NCBI GenBank assembly: GCA_041908445.1
Contig: JAYRFK010000017.1
Span: forward strand, 1 to 64,000
Length of the DNA stretch: 64,000 nt
Source: JAEUJM01 sp041908445
GTDB lineage: Bacteria > Actinomycetota > Acidimicrobiia > Acidimicrobiales > DATDAH01
Reading direction: 5' to 3'
Under the pieces are notes generated by a model. The model was not told the DNA's origin. It was given only the letters and a program-made list of their open reading frames with translations, and did no database searches. Numbering within the stretch: position 1 is the stretch's first letter; each line of letters opens with the position of its first letter. The position numbers and the translations under genes were made by a program. Below are positions 16,523 through 25,503 of this stretch, piece after piece.

Positions 16523-17233
16523 TCAGGCGGCGCCACCCGAGCCGCCCCGGCCGGCCACGTCGGCGAAGGCGGCGTCGATGCGCTCGTCGATGTCGGGCAC
16601 GTCGGCGCGCACGAGCTCGCGGACAGCGGCGAGCACGGTGGTGAGCTCGGCGGTGAGCGGGTGGTCGGGGAGGCGCTCGCGGAACACCCGGGCGAGGGCC
16701 TCGTAGTACCAGAGCTGGTACTCGGCGCGGGACTCGTTGAAGCGCACCCAGGTCTCCGGGCCGGCGCCGCGGTAGTCGGCCAGGAACGACGACGCGTTCT
16801 GGAGCTTGTCGGCCACCGACACCTCGAGCACCTCGTCGGGCTCGCCCGCGAGCTTCTCGACGTACCCGGGCTTGCGCTCGAGCCAGGGCACCTTGGCGAT
16901 GTCGCTGGTGGTGTCGACCAGGCTGTCCGACAGGGCCGCCACCAGCTCGGCCACGTGGGGGTCGACCTCTGCGGCGATGCGGTCGAGGGTGGCGGTGCCG
17001 CCGGCATCCTCGGCGGCGTCGTGCAGGTAGGCGGCCGCGATCTGGGCGTCGGTGCCGCCGGCGCCACGCACGAGGGCGGCCACCGGGTCGAGGTGGCCCT
17101 CGACGTACGAGATGCCGCTGCCCTTGCGCACCTGGCCGGCGTGCAGCTCGAGGGCCAGGGTCCGGGCCCGGGACGGGAGGTCGGCGGAGGGCTCGGGCGA
17201 GGCGGAGGCGGGGGACGGGTCGCGCACGGTCAC
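16523..17233 (-). CDS. Single-domain HD phosphohydrolase of the SpoT/MESH1 type
   Basis: This 236-aa protein has the ppGpp-hydrolase arrangement: LALELHAGQVRKGSGISYVEGHLDPVA (first His), YLHDAAED (HDxxED) and VSVADKLQNA (final Asp). There is no synthetase or TGS domain. It fits the small alarmone hydrolases, which cleave (p)ppGpp or, like MESH1, NADPH. The GTG start at 17233 sits two bases from GGGAGG; the GTG six bases downstream is better spaced and may be the true one. Confidence 0.75.
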   Translation of the reverse strand: MTVRDPSPASASPEPSADLPSRARTLALELHAGQVRKGSGISYVEGHLDPVAALVRGAGGTDAQIAAAYLHDAAEDAGGTATLDRIAAEVDPHVAELVAALSDSLVDTTSDIAKVPWLERKPGYVEKLAGEPDEVLEVSVADKLQNASSFLADYRGAGPETWVRFNESRAEYQLWYYEALARVFRERLPDHPLTAELTTVLAAVRELVRADVPDIDERIDAAFADVAGRGGSGGAA

Positions 17234-17272
17234 ATCCTCCCGTACCGGCGAGGCGTGACGGACCCGGCTCGA

Positions 17273-19297
17273 TCAGGCCCGGCGGACCTCCACACGGGCG
17301 TCGTTGAAGCGGGCGCCGCCGGCGAGGTCGGAGAGGGTGTCGGGGGCGAAGACGTTGGCGGTGAGGCCCTCGGGCGTGGCCTCGCACCACATCCCCTTGG
17401 GCATGGCCGCGACGCCGGGGCGCACGTCGGTACCCACGGCCACGGGGACGTGGACCTCGTGGCGACCGTCGCTCACCACCACGGGGTCGCCGTGGGTGAG
17501 GCCCCGGGCGGCGGCGTCGTCCGGGTGCAGCCGCACGGCCGGGTCGGGCGGGTCGTACTCGGCGAACATCGAGGTGACGGTGCGGTTCGTGGCCGGCGTC
17601 AGCAGGGTGAGCGGCCCGCCCTCGTGGTCGTTGTCCCGGTAGGTCGGCACCCGGTCGGCGCCGGCGGCCACCTCGGCGTCGGTGGCGACGAGCCGGGCCC
17701 GGGGCGCCCCGCCGTCCGCGTGTGCCGGCCACACGTCGGCGAACTGGACGAAGCCCTCGGCCTGGAGGCGGAGGGGGAGCGGCAGGCCGAACAGCAGCGC
17801 CTGCTTCAACCGCTCGGGCGACGGGTCGAAGGCATCGCCGTCGAGGCCCAGGCGCACGGCGAGGCCGTGGGCGAGCTCGTTGTTGGAGCGGCTCTCGCCC
17901 ACCCGGGGGATCACCGCCGGCGCGTCCTGCACGACGTAGCTGCCGTAGCCGCCGACGAGGTCGTCGGTCTCGAAGTGGGTGGTGGCGGGCAGCACGAGGT
18001 CCGCGAAGCGGGCGGTGTCGGTCAGCACCTGCTCGTGCACGACGGTGAAGAGGTCCTCCCGAGCCAGGCCGGCGTGGACCGCGGCCTGGCCGGGGCAGGT
18101 CGCCGCCGGGTTCGAGCCCTGGACGAACAGCACCCGCACGGGCCCGCCCTCGCCGGCGAGCACGGCGCCCAGCCGGTTCATGTTGACGACGCGGCGCCCC
18201 TCGGCCGGGGGAGCGTCGCCGAGGACGGCGGTGCGGATGCCGCCGGTGGCGCTCTCCTTCGGGCTGGTCGAGCCCACCACCCCGGTGCCGGGGCGCCCGA
18301 AGGCGCCGGCCAGGGCCCACAGCGACATCGCCGCCCGGTGGGCACCGCCGCCGTTGCGGTTGCGCTCCATGCCCCAGCCCACCCGCAGCAGCGGGCGCTC
18401 GGCGGCGGCGAGGTCGGCGGCCAGCCCGGTGATCTCCTCGGCCGGCACGCCGCAGAGGGCGGCGGCGCGATCGACCGGCCAGGCGCGGCAGGCGGCGAGG
18501 TACTCGTCGGCGCCCTCGACGTGGGCGGCCACGAACGCCTCGTCGACGCCCCCGAGGCGTTCGAGCTCCGCGGCCACCGCGAACGCCAGCACCACGTCGG
18601 TGCCGGGCACCACGGCGAGGTGGCGGTCGGCCTTGCCCGCCAGGGGCGTGCGCCGGGGGTCGATCACCACCACGCGGGTGCCGGCCCGTCGCTGCTGCTC
18701 GAGCAGGGTCCCGAAGTGGGAGTTGGACACCGACGGGTTGGCGCCCCACACCACCACGAGGTCGCTGTGGGCGGCGTCGAGGGGATCGGCGCTCGCCATC
18801 GTGCCGAGCACGAGGCGCCACGCCTCCGAGGCGGTGGCGGCGCAGATGGTGTCGTGCACCTCGGCCGTGCCGAGGGCCTCGAACAGCAGGGGGGTGAGCC
18901 CCGCGGCGGCGACGACCGCGGCGGACGAGTTGTACAGGTAGGGCACCACCGACGCCGGGCCGTCGGTGGCGATGGCCTCCTGGATCGCCGCGGCCATCCG
19001 GTCGAGGGCGTCGTCCCACGAGATCGGCGCGAACCCACCCGAGCCCTTGGGGCCGGTGCGCACCAGCGGGGAGGTGAGGCGCTGCGGGCCGTGGACCCGC
19101 CGGGTCATGCGCCGCACCTTGCGGCAGATCCAGCCGTCGGTGAGGGGGTTGTCGGCCTCGCCAGCGGGCACCGCGTCGATGGCGGTGATGCGCTCGCCCA
19201 CGACGGTGACCTCGAGCGAGCAGCCGTCGGGGCAGTCGAGCGGGCAGGCGGTGCGGTGCACCCGGGCGTCGTCGGGGGCGGCGGTTGGGACGGCCAT
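17273..19297 (-). CDS. Molybdopterin-dependent oxidoreductase (BisC-like)
   Basis: This 674-aa protein has an N-terminal 4Fe-4S motif CPLDCPDGC followed by WICRKVRR, then bis-MGD-binding domains (VVVWGANPSVSNSHFG, VLFVQGSNPAATCPGQ) and a C-terminal molydopterin-dinucleotide barrel (LHPDDAAARGLTHGDPVVV). The possible Mo ligand is Cys in HDTICAATAS. The substrate is not evident. The -10 box TAGGGT (19304-19309) ends six bases before the ATG, so the transcript is likely leaderless. No electron-transfer partner is adjacent. It is distinct from the nitrate reductase-like protein at 35101. Confidence 0.83.
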   Translation of the reverse strand: MAVPTAAPDDARVHRTACPLDCPDGCSLEVTVVGERITAIDAVPAGEADNPLTDGWICRKVRRMTRRVHGPQRLTSPLVRTGPKGSGGFAPISWDDALDRMAAAIQEAIATDGPASVVPYLYNSSAAVVAAAGLTPLLFEALGTAEVHDTICAATASEAWRLVLGTMASADPLDAAHSDLVVVWGANPSVSNSHFGTLLEQQRRAGTRVVVIDPRRTPLAGKADRHLAVVPGTDVVLAFAVAAELERLGGVDEAFVAAHVEGADEYLAACRAWPVDRAAALCGVPAEEITGLAADLAAAERPLLRVGWGMERNRNGGGAHRAAMSLWALAGAFGRPGTGVVGSTSPKESATGGIRTAVLGDAPPAEGRRVVNMNRLGAVLAGEGGPVRVLFVQGSNPAATCPGQAAVHAGLAREDLFTVVHEQVLTDTARFADLVLPATTHFETDDLVGGYGSYVVQDAPAVIPRVGESRSNNELAHGLAVRLGLDGDAFDPSPERLKQALLFGLPLPLRLQAEGFVQFADVWPAHADGGAPRARLVATDAEVAAGADRVPTYRDNDHEGGPLTLLTPATNRTVTSMFAEYDPPDPAVRLHPDDAAARGLTHGDPVVVSDGRHEVHVPVAVGTDVRPGVAAMPKGMWCEATPEGLTANVFAPDTLSDLAGGARFNDARVEVRRA

Positions 19298-19341
19298 GCC
19301 CAGACCCTAGGGACCGGCCGCCACCGCCGCCCGGGAGTTCG

Positions 19342-21804
19342 TCAGCGCTCGCCGGCGCCGACCGGCTCGAGGCCCTCGTCGGCGGTCGTCCCCTCGGCGA
19401 CGGCGTCGGGGCCGTCGGCGGGCAGGTCGTCGGAGGACGCGTCCTCGATGTGGCCCTCCACGTCGATGTTCGGGAGGAGCCGGTCGAGCCAGCGCGGCAG
19501 CCACCAGTTCTTGTCGCCGAGCAGCTCCATGGTGGCGGGCACCAGCAGCATGCGGACGATGGTGGCGTCGAGGAGGATCGCGGTGGCGAGGCCGACGCCC
19601 ATCAGCTTCACGGTGCGGTCCTGCTCGAGGATGAAGCTGCCGAAGACGAAGACCATGATCGCCGCGGCGGCGGTGATGACCTTGGCCGTGGCGGCCAGGC
19701 CATCGGCCACCGAGCCCCGGCTGTCGCCGGTGCGGTGCCACTCCTCACGGACGCGGGAGAGGAGGAACACCTCGTAGTCCATGGACAGGCCGAAGACGAT
19801 CGCGAACAGCATCATCGGCATCCACGGCTCGATCGGCGCCGGCTGCACCCCCGTGATGTCGCTGAACCACCCCCACTGGAACAGGGCCACGACGATGCCG
19901 TAGGCGGCGCCGATGGACAGCAGGTTCATGATCACCGCCTTCAGCGGCACGAGCAGCGACCGGAACACGACCATCAGCAGCAGGAACGACAGGAGCAGCA
20001 CGGCCCCGAAGAAGTAGGGGAGCCGGGAGGTGAGGTAGTCGGCGAAGTCGATGTTCACCGCCACCGAGCCGGAGACGTTGACGTCGACGCCGGCCGCCTC
20101 CTCGACGGGGGGCAGCACCTCGTCGCGCAGTCGGTTGACCAGTTGCGTGGTCGCCTCGGCCTGCGGACCCGTGGTGGGCACGACGTTCCAGACCACCGCG
20201 GTCGGGTTCTCGGGGTCGTTCGGGAACGCCGGTGAGGCGAAGGCCACGCCCGGGTCGGCGGCGATGGCCTCCTGCACGGCGGCGAGGCCGGCGAGGTCGG
20301 TGCCCTCGGGCACCGACGCCACGAGGACGAGCGGCCCGTTGAACCCCTCGCCGAAGCCCTCGACCAGCAGGTCGTAGGCCTGCTTGGTGGTGGTCTCCTG
20401 CGAGAAGTTGCTCTCGTCCGAGAAGCCGAGGCGCAGGCCGAGCACGGGCAGCGCGAGCACGATCAGGATCAGGGCGCCGCCGATGGCGCTGACCCACGGG
20501 TGGTGCTGGATGATGCGGCTCCACCGGTAGGCGGTGGTCAGGTGCCGGGGCTTCACCGGCCGCCGCGGCACCTCCGAGCGCAGGCCCGAGAGCGGCCGGA
20601 GCCAACGGCCGAGGATGCTCAGCAGGAGGACGAAGAGCGCGAGCACGAACGCCACCGAGGCGACGGGGGTCAGGTTCAGGCCCGTGGCCATGAGGCCCAC
20701 GGCGACCAGGCCGGCGGCGACGAGACCCCGCCAGCGGGTGCGCTCGACCCGGTCGCCGGCGAAGCCGAGCAGGGCCGGGAGCAGCGTCAGCGAGGCGAGC
20801 ACGGTGACGGCGACCACCGCCGAGGCCCCGACGGCGAGGCCCTGCACGAAGCTCACGCCCATCAGCAGCATGCCCAGCAGGGAGATCACGACGGTGGCCC
20901 CCGCGAACACCACCGAGCGGCCGGCCGTGTCCATGGCGATGGTCACCGACTCCCGCGAGGTGTGGCCCGCGTGGAGCTGCTCGCGGTAGCGGGTGACGAT
21001 CAGCAGCGCGTAGTCGATGCCCACGCCGAGGCCGATCATGATGCCGAGGAAGGTGGCGAAGTCCGGGATGGCCAGGACGTTGCTCAGGATCGTGATCAGC
21101 GCCGAGCCGATGCCGATGCCGAACAGGGCCACGCCCAGCGGCAGGCCCATGGCCAGCACCGACCCGAAGGCCAGGATCAGGATGATGATGGCGAAGCCGA
21201 CACCGATGATCTCGGAGGACGGCTCCTCGAACTCGGCGAAGATGAAGCCGCCGAGCTCGATCCGCAGGCCCTCGATCTCGGGGGCGTCGCGCAGGATGCG
21301 CTCGCGGATCACGGCGGCCTGGTCGAAGTCGATGTCGTCGGGCACCTCGACGTTGGCGTAGGCGATCTGGCCGGCGCGCTCGCCCTGGCTCGAGATCTGC
21401 AGCTGGCCGCCCTCGTCGTAGGGGCTCTGGACCCGCTCGACGTGGGGGAGGGTGGCCACCTCGTCGAACAGCGCCTGCATCTGGGCCTGCACCTCGGGGT
21501 CATCGACGCCCTGCTCGGCCTCGAAGACGATGGTGCCGGTGATGCCGGCGCCTTGGCCGCCGAACTCGCCCTCGAGCAGGTCGAGGCCGCGCTTGGACTC
21601 GACATCGGGCAGGTTGAACTCGTCGCGGAACCCGTTGCCCATCGCGCCGGCGCCGACGTTGGCGGCGATCAGCAGGAGCACCCAGGCGGCGAGGACCCAG
21701 CGCCGGCGGTCGTGGCAGAACGGCCCGATGCGGGCGAAGACGCCGCGCTGGCGCGCCTCGGGGGGCTGGGCGACGTCGGTTCGCACGGGGGCGTCGGCAC
21801 TCAC
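19342..21804 (-). CDS. MMPL/RND-family transporter
   Basis: An 820-aa protein with twelve membrane helices arranged as one helix, a large extracytoplasmic domain, five helices, and the same set again. The conserved segment GLGVGIDYALLIVTRYREQL, repeated as GLSMDYEVFLLSRVREEW, is the MMPL signature and carries the proton-relay Asp. Actinobacterial members export lipids or drugs using the proton gradient. The GTG at 21804 is chosen because AAGGAG lies eight bases before it. An acidic tail ends the protein. Confidence 0.88.
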   Translation of the reverse strand: MSADAPVRTDVAQPPEARQRGVFARIGPFCHDRRRWVLAAWVLLLIAANVGAGAMGNGFRDEFNLPDVESKRGLDLLEGEFGGQGAGITGTIVFEAEQGVDDPEVQAQMQALFDEVATLPHVERVQSPYDEGGQLQISSQGERAGQIAYANVEVPDDIDFDQAAVIRERILRDAPEIEGLRIELGGFIFAEFEEPSSEIIGVGFAIIILILAFGSVLAMGLPLGVALFGIGIGSALITILSNVLAIPDFATFLGIMIGLGVGIDYALLIVTRYREQLHAGHTSRESVTIAMDTAGRSVVFAGATVVISLLGMLLMGVSFVQGLAVGASAVVAVTVLASLTLLPALLGFAGDRVERTRWRGLVAAGLVAVGLMATGLNLTPVASVAFVLALFVLLLSILGRWLRPLSGLRSEVPRRPVKPRHLTTAYRWSRIIQHHPWVSAIGGALILIVLALPVLGLRLGFSDESNFSQETTTKQAYDLLVEGFGEGFNGPLVLVASVPEGTDLAGLAAVQEAIAADPGVAFASPAFPNDPENPTAVVWNVVPTTGPQAEATTQLVNRLRDEVLPPVEEAAGVDVNVSGSVAVNIDFADYLTSRLPYFFGAVLLLSFLLLMVVFRSLLVPLKAVIMNLLSIGAAYGIVVALFQWGWFSDITGVQPAPIEPWMPMMLFAIVFGLSMDYEVFLLSRVREEWHRTGDSRGSVADGLAATAKVITAAAAIMVFVFGSFILEQDRTVKLMGVGLATAILLDATIVRMLLVPATMELLGDKNWWLPRWLDRLLPNIDVEGHIEDASSDDLPADGPDAVAEGTTADEGLEPVGAGER

Positions 21805-22019
21805 GGGGTCGGCTCCTTGGTCGCGGCTCACAGGGGATCGGACCGCGCGACGGCCCGAAACTCATCGGTGGTGGCGGGGCGTTGCCGTGAACGGCTGCCG
21901 CGACCGCCCGTCGGCGCCCCGGAGGCGAGGTTACCGGCGGGTTGCTCCCCGCTCCCAGGTCATTGCCCCCGACGCCGCTGTGAACCGCGTCACACCCGCT
22001 CGACGGCCCGCACCGCGGG

Positions 22020-22265
22020 CTACTCCTCGGGGATGGCCTCCCACCACTGGCACCACCACTCGGCGCCGACGAGGATCCGCAGCTTCTGGTGCCAGCAGTA
22101 CGAGATGTCGGCGGTGGGCTCGAGGTAGTAGCGGCAGTTGTCGCACTGCTCGTCACCGGACGGGTGGCCGACGAGGACGGCGTTCGACGACAGGATGCGC
22201 AGCTCCATGGAGAGCTTCTCGTCGATCTCCTTGGGCTCGGGCTCGGGGATCACGTAGTCGGACAT
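22020..22265 (-). CDS. Small four-cysteine HiPIP-like protein
   Basis: This 81-aa protein contains C41-x2-C44-x12-C57-x14-C72 with surrounding aromatics (CDNCRYYLEP, YCWHQ, WWCQWWE). The spacing and the Trp after the last Cys resemble high-potential iron-sulfur proteins (C-x2-C-x14-C-x13-C in the Chromatium protein). There is no Tat signal, so it would be cytoplasmic, unlike most HiPIPs. It may carry a 4Fe-4S cluster or zinc. The start is fixed by the TAGGTT box (22273-22278) seven bases upstream. Confidence 0.6.
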   Translation of the reverse strand: MSDYVIPEPEPKEIDEKLSMELRILSSNAVLVGHPSGDEQCDNCRYYLEPTADISYCWHQKLRILVGAEWWCQWWEAIPEE

Positions 22266-22345
22266 GGCGCCGAACCTACCCAGGTCGGGCACTACCGTGT
22301 CGGCCCGCGTGCCGGCGCCCGGCCGGCCGGACCAGGGGGAAGCCG

Positions 22346-23515
22346 ATGAGCGGCAGCATCGGGCCGTTGCTGGCGGCGGACGAGCGCTTCGACCACCAGA
22401 TCGTCGACACCTTCGCCACCGTGGCGCAGACCGACCTGGGCTGGACCGAGAAGGTGTGCGGCCAGGCCTGCGCGCGTGACGGGTCGCTGCAGGTCGCCTT
22501 CGGGTTCGGCAAGTACACGAACCGCGACGTCATGGACGGCTACGGCGGCACGTCGCAGGGCGTGCAGCAGCGCACCGTCCGGGCCAGCCGCCGCCTCTCG
22601 CCCGACCCGTCGTCCACCGTGATCGGGCCGCTGCGCTACGAGGTGGTCGAGCCGCTGCAGGCCATCCGGGTCGTGCTCGAGCCGAACGAGGCCCACCCCA
22701 TCGCCTTCGACGTGACCATCCGCGGGGTCGTGCCGTGCTTCCTCGAGGAGCGCGAGGACTGGCGGGTCCCGAACCAGTACCGGTACCAGGCCCACCAGAT
22801 CCGCTACCACCAGACCGGCGTGGCCGAGGGCTGGGTGGAGGTCGAGGGCGAGCGCACGGCCATCACGCCGGAGGACTGGGTCGGCACGCGCGACCACTCC
22901 TGGGGGGTGCGCCCCGACGTGGGCTCGCCCATCGCCGACCTCGAGCACCCCGACCGACCGCCGGACCTGTCGGTGCTCGCGATCTGGAACCCGGTGCTGC
23001 TCACCCGGGACGACGGCTCGCAGTACGCGCTGCACCACTACCTGCGCCGCATCGAGATCCCCGACCTCTACCGCGACGACCGCTTCCAGGGCGGCATCGA
23101 GCACCCCGACGGCCGCAAGGAGCTCTTCGCCACCCACACCCCCGAGATCCGGTTCGACCCGGTCAACCGCCGCTTCCAGGGCGGGCGCTTCGGCTTCACC
23201 ACGTCGGACGGCACCGCCCGGCCGGTCGACGTCGAGGTCGTGAGCGACACCGGCTTCCACCTCGGCACCGGGCTCTACCACGGCTTCGACGGCTGGCACC
23301 ACGGGTCGTTCCGCGGCGACCTGCACGTCGACGGGGAGCTCGTGGCCGACTGCAGCACCCGCGAGTCGGCCGAGCGGGTCCACCAGATCCGCGACTGCGT
23401 CGTGAAAGTCACCGACCCGGTGGGCGGCGGCGTCGGCATCGGCAACTGCCAGACCGTCGCCCTCGGGGCCTTCCCCGCCTGGGGGCTACCGACCGCCGAC
23501 GACTCCTTCCTCTGA
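22346..23515 (+). CDS. DUF7064/7065-type (AttH/CrtC-like) protein
   Basis: This 389-aa protein is rich in beta strands and lacks a signal peptide. Segments such as FGFGKYTNRDVMDGYGG, TPEDWVGTRDHSWGVRPD and GRFGFTTSDGTARPVDVEV are typical of the actinobacterial proteins now filed under DUF7064/DUF7065. These resemble the lipocalin-like hydroxyneurosporene synthase (CrtC) fold and often sit near steroid or lipid catabolic genes. AGGGGGA precedes the ATG. The biochemical role is unknown. Confidence 0.7.
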   Translation: MSGSIGPLLAADERFDHQIVDTFATVAQTDLGWTEKVCGQACARDGSLQVAFGFGKYTNRDVMDGYGGTSQGVQQRTVRASRRLSPDPSSTVIGPLRYEVVEPLQAIRVVLEPNEAHPIAFDVTIRGVVPCFLEEREDWRVPNQYRYQAHQIRYHQTGVAEGWVEVEGERTAITPEDWVGTRDHSWGVRPDVGSPIADLEHPDRPPDLSVLAIWNPVLLTRDDGSQYALHHYLRRIEIPDLYRDDRFQGGIEHPDGRKELFATHTPEIRFDPVNRRFQGGRFGFTTSDGTARPVDVEVVSDTGFHLGTGLYHGFDGWHHGSFRGDLHVDGELVADCSTRESAERVHQIRDCVVKVTDPVGGGVGIGNCQTVALGAFPAWGLPTADDSFL

Positions 23516-23612
23516 CCCGCGCCACCCGGCGCCCGCCGCGCCCGCGCCTCCAGTCCATCGCGAGCCGTGGCGGGGACGGGCGCGCGGCGTGTGGTGGGGG
23601 CAGACTGCGCCG

Positions 23613-25457
23613 GTGAACGCGATGCTCGGACGCCTGCGGGGCCGGCAGGAGTGGAAGTTCTTCGGGGTGCTGCCGAAGGCCGACGTCCGCCTGGCCGCCG
23701 GCTGGTGGCTCGTGCTGGCCCTGCGGGGCGTGCTGCCCGCGGCCTTCGCCGTGGCCATGGGCGTGGTCACCGCAGCGGTGCAGGACGACACCTCGCTCAC
23801 CGTGCCCCTCACCTTCATGGGGGTGGTCTTCGTGCTGTGGCAGGTGGCCACGCCGATCCACGCCAGCATCAGCGCCAACCTGGGCGACCGCACCGCGGCC
23901 TGGCTCTACGACGAGCTCACCGACGCGTGCGTGACCCCGCCCGGCCTGGCCCACCTCGAGGACCCCGAGCTCGCCGCCGACCTGCAGGTCGCCCGCGACT
24001 TCGACCTCGGCATGACCGGCCCGCCGCTGTCGGTGTCGCTCGACTTCATCGCCCAGGGCCTCGTCCAGATGGTCGCCGGCCTGGTCTCGGCGGCCCTGCT
24101 GTTCGCCTTCGCCTGGTGGGCGCCGATCGTGCTGGGCGGTGCCTGGCTGTCGACCCACTGGCTCCTGCGCGAGAGCGGGGTCTGGAAGGACCGCAACACC
24201 GACGAGGTGCGGGCCGCCCAGCGCGATGCCGACTACGCCTACCGGCTCGCGGTGGACCCGCCGGCGGCCAAGGAGCTGCGCCTGTTCGGGCTGGCCGACT
24301 GGACCATCGACCGGTTCGTGGCCCGGCGCCGGCGCCTCCACGAACTGCAGTACGAGGCCACCCGCATGCGGGAGCGCTCGCTCGTGTCGAGCCTGGTCGT
24401 CGTGCTGGTGGCCAACCTCGTCGTCTTCTGGGCGCTGGCCGAGGCGACCATCGGCGGCGAACTGGCGCTCGGGCGCCTCGTCACCTTCGCCCAGGCCGCG
24501 ATCGGCGCCGCCCTCATCGCCTTCGGCGGTCTCAACTGGGCCCTCGACGGCTCGGCGGCACCGGTCGCCGCGGTGCTGCGCCTCAAGGCGCGGATGGCGC
24601 CGGCGGGTGCGCTCGAGTCGGGCGACCGCCCCGCCGCGGGGCTGCCGGCGGCCGAGCTGCGCTTCCGGGACGTCACCTTCGCCTACCCGGCGGGCGACGG
24701 CCTGCCCGTGCTCGACGGCTTCGACCTCACCATCCCCGCCGGCAGCTCGATCGCCATCGTGGGCCAGAACGGCGCCGGCAAGACCACGCTGGCCAAGCTG
24801 CTCTGCCGGCTGTACGACCCGCAGGTCGGGGCGGTCGAGGTGGACGGCGTCGACCTGCGCGAGCTCGACCTGGAGGACTGGCGGCGGCGGGTCACCGCGG
24901 TGTTCCAGGACTACATCAAGTTCGAGCTGCCGCTGCGGGACAACGTGGTGCCCGCCGGTGAGGTCGCCGGGGTGGGCGACGAGCTCGTGCTCGGGGCGCT
25001 CGACGAGGCCGGCGCCGGCGACCTGGCCGAGCTCGACACGATCCTGGCCAAGGGGTACCCGGGGGGCACCGACCTCTCCGGTGGCCAGTGGCAGCGCGTG
25101 GCGCTGGCCCGGGCCCTCGCGGCGGTCCGGCTGGGCGCCGGCGTGGTGCTGCTCGACGAACCGACCGCCCAGCTCGACGTGCGGGGGGAGGCCGAGATCT
25201 TCGACAGGATCCTCACCGCCACCCGGGACTGCACGACCATCCTGATCTCGCACCGCTTCTCGACGGTCCGCCACGCCGACCGCATCTGCGTGCTCGAGCA
25301 CGGTCGGGTGGTCGAGCTCGGCACCCACGACGAGCTCATGGCCCAGGGCGGCCGCTACCGCACGATGTTCGACCTCCAGGCCCAGCGCTTCGCCGAGGGC
25401 CTCACCGCCGAGGGCGACGCGCCCACCGAGGGCGAGGAGGTGGCCCTCGATGCGTGA
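23613..25457 (+). CDS. ABC exporter half-transporter, complete ATP site motifs
   Basis: A 614-aa protein with an N-terminal membrane domain (about six helices, residues 20-310) and a C-terminal ATPase. The ATPase has Walker A GQNGAGKTT, signature LSGGQWQRVALARAL, Walker B VVLLDEPTAQLD and H-loop LISHRFSTVRHAD. The GTG at 23613 follows the box CAGACT by six bases; an in-frame GTG also exists at 23589. It most likely pairs with the downstream half-transporter. The coupling region is unusual (see the direct repeat at 25426). Confidence 0.88.
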   Translation: MNAMLGRLRGRQEWKFFGVLPKADVRLAAGWWLVLALRGVLPAAFAVAMGVVTAAVQDDTSLTVPLTFMGVVFVLWQVATPIHASISANLGDRTAAWLYDELTDACVTPPGLAHLEDPELAADLQVARDFDLGMTGPPLSVSLDFIAQGLVQMVAGLVSAALLFAFAWWAPIVLGGAWLSTHWLLRESGVWKDRNTDEVRAAQRDADYAYRLAVDPPAAKELRLFGLADWTIDRFVARRRRLHELQYEATRMRERSLVSSLVVVLVANLVVFWALAEATIGGELALGRLVTFAQAAIGAALIAFGGLNWALDGSAAPVAAVLRLKARMAPAGALESGDRPAAGLPAAELRFRDVTFAYPAGDGLPVLDGFDLTIPAGSSIAIVGQNGAGKTTLAKLLCRLYDPQVGAVEVDGVDLRELDLEDWRRRVTAVFQDYIKFELPLRDNVVPAGEVAGVGDELVLGALDEAGAGDLAELDTILAKGYPGGTDLSGGQWQRVALARALAAVRLGAGVVLLDEPTAQLDVRGEAEIFDRILTATRDCTTILISHRFSTVRHADRICVLEHGRVVELGTHDELMAQGGRYRTMFDLQAQRFAEGLTAEGDAPTEGEEVALDA

Positions 25458-25503
25458 GCACCGACCTGTGTCCGAGGGTGGGGAGGTGGCCCTCGATGCG
25501 TGA
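25426..25503 (+). repeat. 32-bp imperfect direct repeat at the junction of two ABC genes
   Basis: Positions 25426-25457 and 25472-25503 match in 30 of 32 bases with a 46-base offset. Each copy contains GAGGTGGCCCTCGATGCGTG, that is, the ribosome-binding region, an ATG and a following TGA. The first copy holds the stop of the upstream gene. Its ATG (25450) opens a 17-codon frame ending in the second copy. The second ATG (25496) starts the downstream transporter. Confidence 0.85.

Noticed and set aside
16661..19777. A 1038-codon plus-strand open frame
   Set aside because: It is antisense to the HD-domain, molybdoenzyme and MMPL genes, which show clear motifs. The long frame is a product of high GC content.
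20500..22128. A 542-codon plus-strand frame rich in Glu, Asp, His and Gln
   Set aside because: It is the complement of the MMPL transporter; the composition is that of a reversed membrane-protein gene.
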